DNA of 64,000 nucleotides from Dactylorhiza incarnata (lineage: Eukaryota > Streptophyta > Magnoliopsida > Asparagales > Orchidaceae): positions 372,001-436,000 of the forward strand of contig JAWHQI010000262.1 of NCBI GenBank assembly GCA_033032865.1, given 5' to 3'. This document shows, in pieces, positions 23,101 to 35,153 of this stretch (the first letter of the stretch is position 1; the number at the start of each line of letters is the position of its first letter). The notes beneath the pieces are model-generated. The model had not been told where the DNA came from. It was given only the letters and a program-made list of their open reading frames with translations, and ran no database searches. The position numbers and the translations under genes are program-made.

Positions 23101-24457
23101 AAGGACTACAAGTAGTTATAGCTAGAGACCTTTCTCAAGAAACACAAGTCCCACGTAGATCTGGTAGACTAAGATTTGAGCTTGAGAGATATGGATTTCT
23201 TATGTCTCAGATAGGTAATGTGTTGCTTATGGATCATGATGATGAGCCTGCAACCTACCAAGAGGCTATGAGTGGACCAGACTCTGAGAAGAATCTTAAT
23301 GCCATGAAATTTAAAATGGACTCCATGTATGCAAACCAAGTTTAGACCTTGGTGGAACCACCTGAAGTGGTACGACCCATAAGGTGCAAGTGGGTCTTCA
23401 AGAAGAAGACCAATATGGATGGGAATGTACAGACATTCAAATGGAGATTCATGGCTAAAGGTTTAAAGCAAATTCATGGTTTTGACTATGATGATACCTT
23501 TTCACCTGTTGCTATGGTTAAGTATATCAGAATTCTGCTAGCTATTGTTGTGTATTATGACTATGAGTTCTGGCAATTGAAGGTCAAAACGGCTTTCCTA
23601 AATGGAAACTTCCTTGAGGAAATGTATATGACACAACCTGAGGGTTTTGTATCTCCACATGAAGCCACAAAAATATGCAAGCTACTGAGATCCATTTATT
23701 GATTGAATCAGGCTTCTCTTAGTTGGAATCTTCATTTTGATGAGAAAATCAAAGAGTTTAGTTTCATCAAGAATGAAGATGAGCCTTGTGTTTACAAGAG
23801 AATTAGTGGGAGCATTGTTTTCTTCCTGATATTGTATGTATATGACATACTGTTGATCGAGAATGACATTCTGACCCTGCAAGTTGTTATGAACAACCTA
23901 GGGAACTACTTTTCTATGAAAGACTTTGGTGAAGTGACTTATATACTTGGTCTTAAGATCTATAGAGATAGATCAAAGAAGTTGCTGGGTTTGACCCGAA
24001 GTACATACATTGAGAAGGTGTTGAAATGGTTCAACATGCTTGATCCCAAGAAGGGATTCTTACCCATGTCTCATGGTGTGAGTCTCTCTAAGGACCAATG
24101 TCCTAAATCTTTGGAAGATAAGGACCACATGCACTTGATTCCATATTCTTCGACAATTGAATAAATCATGTATACAATGTTATGTAATAGACCCGATGTC
24201 TCCTATGCTTTGAGCATGATAAGTAGTTACCAGTCTTATCCCTGTGATAGTCACTGGAAAACCATCAAGAATATCCTAAAGTACTTGCGAAGAAGAAAGG
24301 ATGTATTCTTGGTGTTTGGTGGAGAGGAAGAGCTCGTTGTAAAGGGTTACAAAGATGCTTATTTCCAAACTTATAAAGACAACTCAAAGTCTCAATCATG
24401 TTTTGTTTTTTCCTGAATGGAGGAGCTGTGAGATGGAAGAGTTCCAAGCAAGAGATA
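23101..24457 (+). pseudogene. Copia-A RT and first part of RNase H
   Basis: RT is clear from about 23340 (IRCKWVFKKKTNMDG, FDYDDTFSPVAMVKYIR, AFLNGNFLEEMYM). The catalytic box near 23840 is YVYD instead of YVDD. A stop at 23700 splits it; another at 24162 separates the RNase H connection. RNase H starts near 24180 (NRPDVSYALSMIS, LKYLRRRKDVFLVFGG) and is cut at 24457 by element C inside the codons of the SSKQE motif. It resumes at 47332. Confidence 0.88.
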
Positions 24458-25722
24458 TGAAAGTCAATTGATATGCTTTGATACCAATTGAAAGTGAGGT
24501 TAGTTCTTAAATTAACTCTAGGGGGGTGAATTGAGAGTTAAAAGGTTTTGGCTTATTTAAAATAGTGATATATAAATATGTGTAGTTAGGTGAGTTATAG
24601 AACTAAAATACTAATCACAGATATCACAGCACATCAACAAGAAATAAAATATAAGCCAAGCAATTAGAAGACATAAAGAAATATAGTAGTTCCCCAATCA
24701 ACATGGGTACATCTACTCTTCTACCACACTTGGTAGGAATCCACTACAGGTTTTTGATCAGGTTACCTGCCACCAAGGGGTTAACTTTTGAACTGAGTTA
24801 TAACCCTGTACAAGATGGAAAGGGAAAAGAATAAGTTGTTCTTCTCTTTGCTTGAGAAGAATCTAGAGATCCAGATGGTGTTATTGAGAGTGGATCTTGA
24901 TGATGTTGAAGAGCTCCACCTGATTTGATTAGTGTTGATGTTCAAGTGAGGAAGCTTCTTCTTTTGGATGTTGTAACTCTTTTCTTCTTCTGCAGTTAAG
25001 ATCCCTGAGCAAATGATCTAGATAGGTGTCTTTGGGTAAAGATGATCTACAGAGAAGAGTTAGCAAAAAGAAGATAAATAAAATATGTTGTTCTTATCAA
25101 GAACTCTGTATATCTACTCCTTCTTTTTGCTTCTCTGTATTTTTGTATATTTTACTTCTTCCTGTACTGGTTCTGCCTTCTTATTATCTTCTCTGTACTT
25201 CTCTTTGTATATATAATCTTGAGATGGCTTTCAAAGCTATTTGAATTCTTGCCCGACAAAAGGAAAGAGATAACGTCTCTTTAATTTCCTAGATTCCTCG
25301 AGAAGATAAATTGTCGTATTTAGCTTTTCTGCAACGGCTATAATATTTATTGCTCTGCAATGGCTATATTATTAATTTATACAAATGAAGAAAGGGCAGC
25401 AATATATAAATAGAATTTAATCAAAATATTGCTTTATCAGATATAGAAATATTAGTCGATCTAAGAAATGAGATATTATAATAGCAGATAATAATTCGTC
25501 GATTTGAGCTTGAAGTTCGTTGTTCTGAGCATTAAATTTGTCGACCTGAGCTTCTGTTGAAGATTCGTCGAATGCAGCTTTTCGTCGACTGCTGAGATGG
25601 GCTGGATCGTCGACCGCTGAGATGGTTCGTCGACCACTGAGATATTGAGGTGTTTGTCGAACGCAGATTGAATATATTTCGTCGATCGCAGGAAGGCGTT
25701 CGTCGAACCCAGGAAGGCGTTC
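24458..25722 (-). repeat. 3' LTR of element C, left part
   Basis: Plus strand begins TGAAAGTCAATTGATATGC. It is interrupted at 25722 by element D and resumes at 44168 after the duplicated CGTTC. About 100 bp shorter than the 5' LTR because it has fewer units of the TTTTTGATCAGGTG tandem repeat (24750-24780 here, 46085-46215 there). A TTCGTCGAA-type array is at 25497-25722. Confidence 0.9.
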
Positions 25723-27361
25723 AGAAAGTCAATTGATATGCTTTGATACCAATTGAAGAAGAGTTTAGATCTTAGATTTACTCTAGAGGGGGGTGAATAG
25801 AGTATTTAAAACTTTTCCCTTAATTTTATTGCGGAATTAAAATAGTGATATATATGTGTGTGTATAGAGTGATTTATAAAAACTAAATAAAGAAATCAGC
25901 ACAGCACAACAACACAGAAAATCACAAGCACAGAGACACAAGGATTTTTATAGTAGTTCCCCAATAAACCTGGGTACGTCTACTCTTCTACCACACTTGG
26001 TAGGATCCACTAAGTTTTTGATCAGGTGCCCTATCACCAAGGGGTTTTTGATCAGGTGACCACACACCAAAGAGCTTTTGATCAGGTTCTCTAACCAAAC
26101 CAAAGGTTTTCCATCAGGTGACCTGCCACCAATGGGTTAACTTTTGAAGGGAGTTATAACCCTGTACAAGAGGGGATAAGAAGGGTTGGATGTTCTTCTT
26201 TATCAATATTCTGAGAGAAGACTCTAGTGGATTGTTGATGTTGTAAAGCTCCTCTGTCTGATGTAAAATGCTTGACAGTTGAGGATGGAAGCTTTCTCTT
26301 GAATAAAATGATCTTCCTGTAGCTGATTAATTTGGAAGAATAAGTTCTTCAGATTTTTGTTGCTCTTTTGAAGATCGGATCTTGCAGCTGATGACTGAGA
26401 GAGTAGAGTTGATGATGTTCTTAGTGAATGAGTGCTGCTATTGAGGAAGAAGAAGGTCTGTGAATGCTTTCATATGTTTCTTCTCTTCCTGTAACTTTCT
26501 TTCTTTCTTTTCCTATACAGAAAATCTGTAATGAGTTCTGTATTGATCCTGTCGTGAAAAACTCTGATGTGCTGTAATAAAACTGTTCTTCTTCCTTTTT
26601 CTTTTTCAATATATCTGATTTGAAATTCGAATCAGCTGTATAAGGAATTAAATATTTTGCATTTAATATTTCCTTGGAACTGCACGCATGACTTTAATTC
26701 CTTTTACCTTTTTAATTAATGATATCCTTTTCCACCAAACGACTATAATCTCAGGAAGAGAATAGAAAGGAATATAAATGTAAGGTAGAAATCTTGTCTT
26801 ATCTGGAATATAGAGCCGTTGCTATAGACGATCTGAGTTCAGAGAATGAATAATATAATATGTCTGAAATAAATCTGCTGTAGAAAAATTTTCGTCGATC
26901 TCAACAAATTTCGTCGAGCATAAAATTAAGTTTGTCGACCTCAAATGAATCTTGCTGGAAGAATTAAATTAGTTGAGCTGAGAAGAACTTTCGTCGATCT
27001 GAAGGTATTCGTCGAACGCAGACTGAGTTCATCAAACTGAGGAATTTGTCGACCGCTGAACTGGCAAATTCGTCGACTGCTGAGGCGCTGAGCCGCTGAG
27101 ACGCTGAGACGCTGAGATTGAAGATCGTCGACCGCTGAGAGCAAGCCGTTTGTAAAACGCAGAGTGTAAGCCGTTCGTCGAAGATAGAGAGCAAGCCGTT
27201 CGTCGAATGCAGTATTGAGTTCGTCGAACGCAGGACCTGAATGATTTCTTGAGTTCTAACAGCCTAAAACCTTGACCCATTGACTATACATTGGGGTCAA
27301 CTTTGGTCCTAAATAGCAGATAATGATCCTAGCCCAAATCAGTAATAGGGTTGTTCCAACA
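25723..27361 (-). repeat. 3' LTR of element D
   Basis: 1639 bp. The outer dinucleotide on the U5 side has decayed (AG for TG at 25723). It contains a four-unit tandem repeat with TTTTTGATCAGGTG (25995-26140), a TTCGTCGAA array (26888-27240), then a TTGACCCATTGAC/GGGTCAACTTTGG block (27272-27310) at the U3 start. It pairs with 42537-44162. Confidence 0.93.
26888..27240. repeat. TTCGTCGAACGCAG array, element D U3
   Basis: About a dozen TTCGTCG-type words, several in the long form TTCGTCGAACGCAG, mixed with CGTCGACCGCTGAG units. The 5' LTR has the corresponding array at 43705-44040. Confidence 0.9.
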
Positions 27362-28324
27362 ATCTCCCCCTATTTGGGTTAGGACACTATTTGACAAAAA
27401 TTAAAAACAAACAAAACAACAGAGCATATATATATATGATATATTTTAAATAGTTCATCAGATATAAAATAAATAATACTCTAAGTTCTAAACCATTTCA
27501 ATGAAAACAGAAATAATAAAAACCTTTTGTCTTTTCTGAATCTGCTTTCTAAATTCTGAAATCTGATATTGTCTGAACTGATTTTTCTGAATTCTAAATT
27601 CTGAACTGTATCTGCTATATTTCAGCTTTCTGAATTGTTGATCTGGACTGAATCCTTATAATCTGAATTTGATATCTGATTTAACTGGAATAATTTCTTA
27701 ATCTGCTTTGCTACCAATCAGAATTTGAATCTTGTCATAACATCTTCTTCTAAATCTGTCAAAATCTGAATCTGAATTTGTTTCTTCTTCTATATCAAAA
27801 GCTGTAATCTCAATTTGCAATATATGAAGCTTCTTCATGCATCATTTACTTCTTTCATAAAATATGTTAGCCTGAGAGCATCTCCCCCTGAGACTGGAGC
27901 TTCTTCAGCTTTCTCCCCTTGCCTAGTTCATATAACATCTCCCCCTGAGAAAAAACTGCATCAAATGGAGTTTTTCATAGAACTGAAAACATGCTTCTTC
28001 ATCAGCATTTCCTCTTGAACCTTGAGCATCTTCAGAAAATAACTCCCCCTGTCAAAAAGGAAAGTATCTCCCCCTGACAAAAAGAGAGCTTCTTCAATAC
28101 ATCTCCCCCTGCCTAGTTTCAGGAAGACCTGGAGCTAAGCCCCTAGAAGAAGGGACTTTTGAGGAGGTAGGGAAGGATGCCATCTTTATATTGTTACTGT
28201 TCCTGCAAAATAAAATAGAGATCAAGTGCAAAGGAACTGGAAAGAGAAACAATTTTTGTAGGCATTCAGTTAAAATAAAAAAGATTTGATTATGATGACA
28301 GATCAGAAATAAAAGCTTCATCAA
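27362..28324 (-). other. Multi-PPT 3' untranslated region of element D
   Basis: The PPT proper (minus strand CCCAAATAGGGGGAGAT) abuts the LTR. Further upstream on the sense strand, at about 27878-28110, are several more CAGGGGGAGAT-type tracts. Such repeated PPT motifs are a known hallmark of Sireviruses. The rest is AT-rich and non-coding. Confidence 0.8.
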
Positions 28325-28332
28325 AACTGGGT

Positions 28333-28453
28333 TCGACGAAAAATGATTTTTCGTCGATCTCGGTTCGACGAAAAATGATTTCTCGTCGATCTCGGTTCGA
28401 CGAACTTGATGACTTCGTCGATCTCCGTTCGACGAAAAACTAGATTTCGTCGA
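28333..28453. repeat. Four hairpins at 32-bp spacing after D pol
   Basis: Inverted repeats start at 28333, 28365, 28397 and 28429, exactly 32 bp apart. The first is TCGACGAAAAA / TTTTTCGTCGA with a 3-base centre; the others keep at least 8-bp arms. They lie just 3' of the pol stop (28497) on the sense strand. Confidence 0.93.
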
Positions 28454-28496
28454 TATCAGTTATATGAAGAGATGGGAAAAGTAGAAAAGTTAATTT

Positions 28497-30780
28497 TTAG
28501 CAGATTGAATCTCCTTCTATCATTCCTAGCTGATTTATAAAGAAAATATGTTTCTTTTCATCCAAGGGCTTGGTGAAAATGTCAGCTCTTTGCAAATCAG
28601 TAGAAATGAACTGTAGGCAAATTTTATTTTTATCCACATTATCTCTGATAAAGTGGTGCCTAATTTCTATGTGTTTAGTCCTACTATGGAGAACTGGATT
28701 TTGTGTTATAGATATTGCACTAGTATTGTCACAAAATATAAATGAATTCTTTAAGTTGACACCATAGTCTAGGAGCTGATTTTATATCCACAATATCTGT
28801 GAGCAGCAACTGCCTGCAGCTATGTATTCAGCTTTAGCTGTTGATGTGGACACAAATGTTTATTTCTTACAAAACCAAGACACAAGCCTATCACCAAGAA
28901 ACTGGCAAGTTCCTGATGTGCTTTTCCTGTCTACTCTGCATCCAGCATAATCAGAATATGAGAATCCAGTTAATTCAAATTCTGATGCTGTTGGATACTA
29001 GAGTCCTAGATTAGGACAACCCTTTATATATCTTAAAATTCTCTTTAATAAAATTAGGAGAGATTCTTTGGGGTTAACTTGGAACCTAGCACAAATACAA
29101 GTAGCAAATATTATATCAGGCCTACTTGCTGTTAAATAAAGTAGTGAGACAACAATTGCTCTAAATAATTTCTGATCAACAGGTTTCCCTGATTCATCAG
29201 CATCAACAACAGCATTTGAGGGCATGGGTGTTTTTATGGTGGAAGCATCAGATATACCAAACCTTTTCACTAATTCCTTAGCATACTTGGATTGTGATAT
29301 GAATATGCCATTTGGAGTTTGCTTCACTTGAAGACCAAGGAAGTACGATAGTTCACCCATACTACTCATTTCAAATTTAGATTGCATTAGATTAAAAAAT
29401 CTTTTGCATAAATTTGAATCAGTAGAGACAAAAATAATATCATCTACATATATTTGAACTAGTAGAGTTTGATTTTTATGTATCCTGAAAAATAGGGTTT
29501 TATCAACTATGCCTCTACAGAAATTGTTCTCTAAAAGAAAATTAGCTAAGGTCTCATACCATGCTCTAGGAGCTTGTTTGAGACCATAGAGAGCTTTATT
29601 AAGCTTAAATACATAAGAGGAGTGAGTTGGAGAGATAAAACCTGGTGGTTGTTCCACATAGACTTCTTCTTTGATGTCTCCATTCAGAAATGCACTCTTT
29701 ACATCCATCTAATATACCTTGAATTTCTTGTATGCAGCAAAGGAAAGGAAAATCCTGATAGATTCAAGTCTTGCAACAGGAGCAAAGGTCTGATCATAGT
29801 CAATTCCTTCTTCCTGTGAATATCCTTGAGCTACCAATCTTACTTTGTTTCTCACTATATTTCCTTGATCATCAAGCTTGTTCCGGAAGACCCACTTGGT
29901 GCCAATAAATGGAAGGCCTTTTGGTCTTGGAACCAAATCCCATACCTTGTTCCTTTCAAATTGATTGAGCTCCTCTTGCATTGCAAGAATCCAATTTGGA
30001 TCTTGTTCTGCATCTTTTATGGTTTGAGGTTCAATCTGGGATAGGAAACAAGTGTGCATCTGATTTTGGTGTAGTTGATGCCTTGTTTGAACACCTGCTG
30101 AAATATCTCCAATGACTTGGGATATTGGATGATCTCTAACTGTGATGTGGTCAACAGTTGGAGTTGGTTCAGCAATGATATCCACATGGGGAATTTGTTC
30201 AGCAGTCACTTGATTAAAACTGGCAGCAAGATCTGGATGATCTTCTTCTTCACTGTCTTCAAGATTTTGAGTTGATGGAAGTAGTGATTCTTCTTTCTAT
30301 AGATCTAGTCCATTTAGCTCTTCACATAGAGCTGGTACCTGCAAAATATTTTTGGTTGAGGTGGTGTTCCTCCCCTCAATGAACATGTTAGTCTCATCAA
30401 AAGATACATGCATGGACTCTTTTATCTTAAGAGTAGATTTGTTGTAGACTCTATATGCCTTACTAAAACGAGAATATCCAAGGAAAATGAGTTCAGCAGC
30501 TTTTGCTTCAAACTTCCTGAGATACTTCTTATCATTGTTGTGCACATAGCATTCACAGACAAATATGTTAAAATAGTTAACCTTAGGCTTTTTATTCTTA
30601 AGTAATTCATAGGGAGTATTTCCCTTAAGTTTATGTATCAGGCTTCTGTTTAACACATAATTTGTCGTGTTCACTGCCTCTGCCCAAAAAGAGAGTGGCA
30701 AGTGAGCATCATCAAGCAATGTAGTTGCTGATCCAATAAGGGTTCTATTTTTCCTTTCAGCTACCCCATTTTGTTGAGTA
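28497..30780 (-). pseudogene. Element D integrase C-terminus, RT and RNase H
   Basis: Integrase C-terminal part at 30297-30719 plus QQNGVAERKNRTL just upstream (to about 30780). RT spans about 30209-28998 with KARL-type [37 protein letters not shown] and an intact QIYVDDIIF box near 29450. A stop at 29709 divides RT. RNase H (28497-28997) is interrupted but shows FCDN and HSRTKHIEIRHHFIRD; pol ends at 28497. Together with E it shows the usual copia order protease-integrase-RT-RNase H. Confidence 0.88.
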
Positions 30781-32830
30781 GTTCTAGGAGCAGAGAAACA
30801 CTACCTGATCCCTTCTTTTCAATAGAATTGTCTCATCAGAAGAGACTCAAACTCAGTGTCATGGTCACTTCTGATCAATGCAACTACAGTAGAGTACTCA
30901 TTTCTTGATGGGCCTGAGAAAGTCTGTCAGAACACTAAAGGTGTCAGACTTGTTCCTAAAAATAACACCCTAGTGAATCTTGAGAAGTCATCTACAATCA
31001 CTAGAGAGTAATGCTTCCCTCCTAGACTTTGTATAACAGTAGGTCCAAAAAGGTCCAAATTCAGTAAATACAAAATCCTATGTGAATCACTCTTGGATAA
31101 ATATTTAAAACTACTTCTAGTTTGCTTACCTAATTGACAAGCCCTGCAGAGTCCTTCCTTCTTGTATGAACCAGAAGGCAGTCCTCTAACAAGATTGTCC
31201 ATAGAAAGCTTAGATATAGTTCTAAGGTTAATATGTCCAAGCCTTTTATGCCATAATTCATTTATTTTACTTATAGAATTTAATAAGCAAATATTAGAAT
31301 TGGCAGAGTCAAAATTGACTAAATAAATATTTCCATGTCTAATACCAGATAATACATTAATGTTTTTATTATTGGTAATAAGATATAAGGAATGATTGAA
31401 AGTTACCTGATAACCTTCATCACATAACTGGCTTATGCTGATGAGGTTGTGCTTCAGACCCTTGACATAGGCTACTTCTTTGAAAGTCACTGCTCCAACT
31501 TTGATCTGTCCATAGTCTTTGGTTTGTCCACAGTTGTAGTCTCCAAAGATCACCTTGGGTCCAAGCTTTGCCTTGTAGTTGTTCAGGTTGGCCTTATTTC
31601 CTGTCATGTGTTTTGAACAGCCACTATCCAAATACCATTGTTCATTCTTGTTTGGATAGCTGTGTACCTGATCAGCATCATTTTCAGCTTCTGATTCTGA
31701 TTCTTGTTCATCTGAGTTGTTTGCTGAGGCATTGATAGCCATCATGCAGAAATTCTTTTCTTCTTCTCTATCTTCATCATCAGAAGAGCTGGATGAAGAT
31801 GCATTCTCTGACTCACTACTTGAGTCATAAATGGCCATCATGCATTGGTCATTCTCCTTTAATTCTTCTTCATCATCAGAAGAAGTGGATGAAGAATCTG
31901 ACTCAGTTTCACTCCATGTTTCTGCTACAAATCCTCTTCCTTTGTGTTTGTGCTTGTGGGAGGAAGACTTGCTGGAGTGTCTTTTGACTTCCTTTTCTTT
32001 TCTCTTCTCCTTCTTCTGATTCTTTGGACAGTCTGGCAGAATGTGTCCAGGTTTCTTGCAGCCATAACAAATAATTTCTTTAGAATTTGACTTGTCATAC
32101 CTTGGTTTTTCCCTTGATCTAGAGTCCTTCTTTCTGAAATCCTTCTTAGCCATCTTGTAGAACCTTTTGGCTAGAAGGCTCATGAACTCCTTATCTCTTG
32201 GAGCCTTTTCTTCTTCTTCTTCAGCTTGAAAAGCTATGCTTCTCTCCTTCTTGGATGCTGGAGATGAAGTAGATTGTTCAGCTTCTCTGGTTTTGATAAG
32301 CTGCTCATAGGATTTGAGTTTGCCTAACAAGCTCTCAGTGGAGATCTCATTAAGTCTTCTGACTTCCTTGATTGGCCAGATCCTAGAGTCCCATGTGCTG
32401 GGGAAGCATATAATGATCTTATCATTGATCTCAATGATGGAGATCACTTTGTCCAAAGTCTTCAGCTTATTGATTATGAGGCTGAGCCTGTTATACATAT
32501 CAGCCACTATCTCAGATTCTCCCTTTTTGAAATTCTCATATTGAGAAATAAGGTGGGATCTTCTATCCCTTCTTTCATCAGCTGATCCTTCAACCATATT
32601 GTTGAGAGATATCCAGATTTCTCTTGCTGAGGTGCATTCCACCACTTTCTGAAAAATGTCATCAGTCATTGTTTGTGCCAGAATGTTCATAGCTCTGGCA
32701 TCTGCACTTCTTTGCTTTTCCTGGGCTTCGGTCCACTCAGGAGGTGGAACAACATTATAGTTAGTTGTGGTTTCAGCACTTGTTGCTGCTGTAGGTGTTG
32801 GAGGCCCTGTCAAAATAACATTAAAATTTT
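30781..32830 (-). pseudogene. Element D gag, protease and integrase start
   Basis: A long frame (about 30927-32830) with gag (FQKVVECTSAREIW), one CCHC knuckle CYGCKKPGHILPDC near 32040-32080, two Ser/Asp/Glu-rich repeats each followed by CMMAI, the protease triplet DSG in WYLDSGCSKHMTG near 31610, and integrase zinc residues (LWHKRLGHIN, CRACQLGK). It frameshifts near 30960. The gag N-terminus is on the other side of element E at 42313-42426 (MAQNKEYSSTRSPMC). Before E inserted, this was nearly intact. Confidence 0.9.
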
Positions 32831-33570
32831 TGAAAGAAATCATTGTCTACCTAAATCACCTAGAGGGGGGTGAATAGGTGATCTCTACTGCGATTGCGGA
32901 ATAAAAAATTTTGCACAAACACAAAAAAAAAATCACAGCACAGAGACACAAGATTTATAGAGGTTCCCCAAGGGTGGGTACTCCTCTCTCCGGTTCCGCC
33001 TATCTATCACTTCGGGCTAGCGTCGGCAACTTCACCAAAACTCGGATTTATCAACAAATCCTACACTCGGAGACAACAGCTCTTACAAACTCGGAGAACA
33101 ACCTATCCTACAAACTTAGAGTAAACAACTCCTACAACTCGGAGTAAACAACTCCTACAAAATAACTCGGAGTAAAAACTCCTACAGAAATTAAATTAAG
33201 TTTGAAATGAAACTTCTCTTGAATCTCAATAGAGATTAACTTCAGATCTGGAAAGACTGAATCTTCTTCTTCCTTTAGAGTGGAAGCTTGGATCTTCAAG
33301 GATTAGGAAGAATGAAGAATCGGCAAACCTGATCTGAATAGGCCCTTTGATCAAATCGAAAAGATCTTCAATATTGAGAGCAGCACTTGATCAAAGGCCT
33401 TCTTATCTGAGAAATCTTTAGCAACACTGAAGAACGAAACTTGAGAGGCGCAGAAGTTAGATCTCAGAAAACTTGTTCAGCACGAGAGAGAAAAGAAATA
33501 ACGGTTGCTTCCTTTTCAATCGGGTTATATCTTTCTTCTTCTTATATTCGACTTGCCCTAAAATAAAAGA

Positions 33571-33580
33571 TTATTTATAG
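33571..33580 (-). promoter_or_regulatory. TATA box of element E LTR
   Basis: Minus strand CTATAAATAA; repeated at 41453-41462 in the 5' LTR. The palindrome array begins about 110 bp upstream on the sense strand. Confidence 0.75.
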
Positions 33581-33695
33581 GGAGACCTCCAACGGCTCGG
33601 GCGACAAACAAGGAGGGATCACCACATGTACTGAACATGGCAGCCTACCCTAAATTTCAAAAATGAAACATAAATTTGAAATCCGTCTCTCCGTC

Positions 33696-34130
33696 ATTCG
33701 TCGAGACTTCACGTGAACATTCGACGAATTGACTTGGCCATTGAAAAATACTGATCAAAGCTTGAAAACAATCTTCTGTTTTCATTCGTCGGAATTCGTC
33801 GGGAGTTCTCGAGAACATTCGACGAATTGACTTAGCCGCACATTTTCTTCACAAGTCTGCCTTTTTGTCTTCTGTCTGCATTCGTCGATATTCGTCGGGA
33901 GTTCATGAGAACATTCAACGAATAGACTTAGCCGCATAAATTTCTTCTGTAAACTGGAAATTTGACTTCTGCCTGGATTCGTCGATATTCGTCGGGAGTT
34001 CATGAGAACATTCGACGAATAGACTCAGCCACAGAAATTTCTTTTTTAAACTAGAAATTTGGCTTCTGTCTGGATTCGTCGAGATTCATCGGAACTTCAC
34101 GAGACATCTGGACGAATTGACTTAGCAAAA
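33696..34130. repeat. Five-unit TTCGTCG/CGACGAA array, element E U3
   Basis: Units start near 33696, 33782, 33878, 33976 and 34073. Each is a broad inverted repeat from ATTCGTCG to CGACGAAT followed by TGACTTAGCC. The 5' LTR copy is at about 41576-42005. Confidence 0.92.
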
Positions 34131-34430
34131 ATTTCTTTTCTCCTGAAAACCTGCTCCACTCCTCAAACTTGAAAACCTTCAGTTATGAGTATATGAAGTA
34201 CACCCCAATAGAGAGATTACACATGGACCAACACTTTGTTCTACACAATGAGGGATTAAATTGTCTAGAACTATGTTTGGTTATCCATTGCAACCTGACT
34301 TTGGTGTGCACTTAGCATTAAGACCTGTCATAACACATCTAAACAGAGATCATCAAATACATACTCAATTCAGTTTAGTTCACTAGGGGACATCTTCAAA
34401 TCCAGGTAATTGTGGATACAATACCCAACA

Positions 34431-35153
34431 ATCTCCCCCTATTTGAAGATGTCATAACCCTATGCACTATGTTGAATTGTACAGAAAATATAATGAATAA
34501 GAAGAGCATTAAACAGGCAGTAATATTTAAAGAAAAACTCAATGTTTATCTTAACACAAAAAATATATATATATATAAACAAAGAAGACAGCATGATTCC
34601 AGAACAGCTCAGCTCATGCTTGATCCTTGCCTTTCTGCTTTCCAAAAATTCTTTACACTGCTTCAGCTCTCTTTTTCTGTTCAGATTCCATTCTTTCAAA
34701 AAATGCCTTTGGCTTAGGCCAATATTTATCAGGAGCAGTTTCATTACTAGCACTCTCCTCTATCTTAGACACCATACTCTCCTCCCCCTTTATGACATCT
34801 TCATGTAGGAGGACATAGAGTTTGGCTAGTTGCCTTTCAACTTGATCATCCAGAAAATTGATCCCTTGATCATTTTTGAATTTGCCCATTTCAAGCCTTA
34901 TTTCAGTCATTTCCTACCTCAAAGCACTATCAACAGTTGGAAACTCCCCCTCAACATGTTCACCTCTTCCCTGATCAGGAGATGGACTAGGTCCACTTCC
35001 CCTTGAGGATTGGAATCACGTGTTTTCAATATTTATATATATAAAAAAATGGGCGCGTACCTGATTTCACGGATGGCTCTTCGGATCCAATAAATTTTCT
35101 GATTTATCCAGTGAAATCCCGTGCCATTTCGTAAAATTTCAACAGTCCTGTCT
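34431..35153 (-). pseudogene. Extra ORF remnant between RNase H and 3' LTR of E
   Basis: The PPT (sense AAATAGGGGGAGAT) abuts the LTR. An 85-codon charged frame at 34653-34910 (MTEIRLEMGKFKNDQG, PKPKAFFERMESEQKKR) with predicted helical character sits where Sireviruses can carry an extra env-like ORF. It is short and preceded by stops. Function unknown. Around 35025-35055 is a short AT-rich stretch that may be a small insertion. Confidence 0.45.

Larger units (their letters stand above)
32831..34430 (-). repeat. 3' LTR of element E
   Basis: Begins TGAAAGAAATCATTG and ends ATACCCAACA. It carries short ACTCGGAGTAAACAACTCC-type repeats (33060-33190), a minus-strand TATA box (33571-33580) and five units of about 97 bp (33696-34130), each with ATTCGTCG...CATTCGACGAAT around a TTCACGTGAA- or TTCTCGAGAA-like centre. 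Confidence 0.94.

Noticed and set aside
32810..32843. Met start of the long element D gag-pol frame at 32843
   Set aside because: That Met lies in the inserted LTR of element E; the real gag start is at 42426 beyond E.
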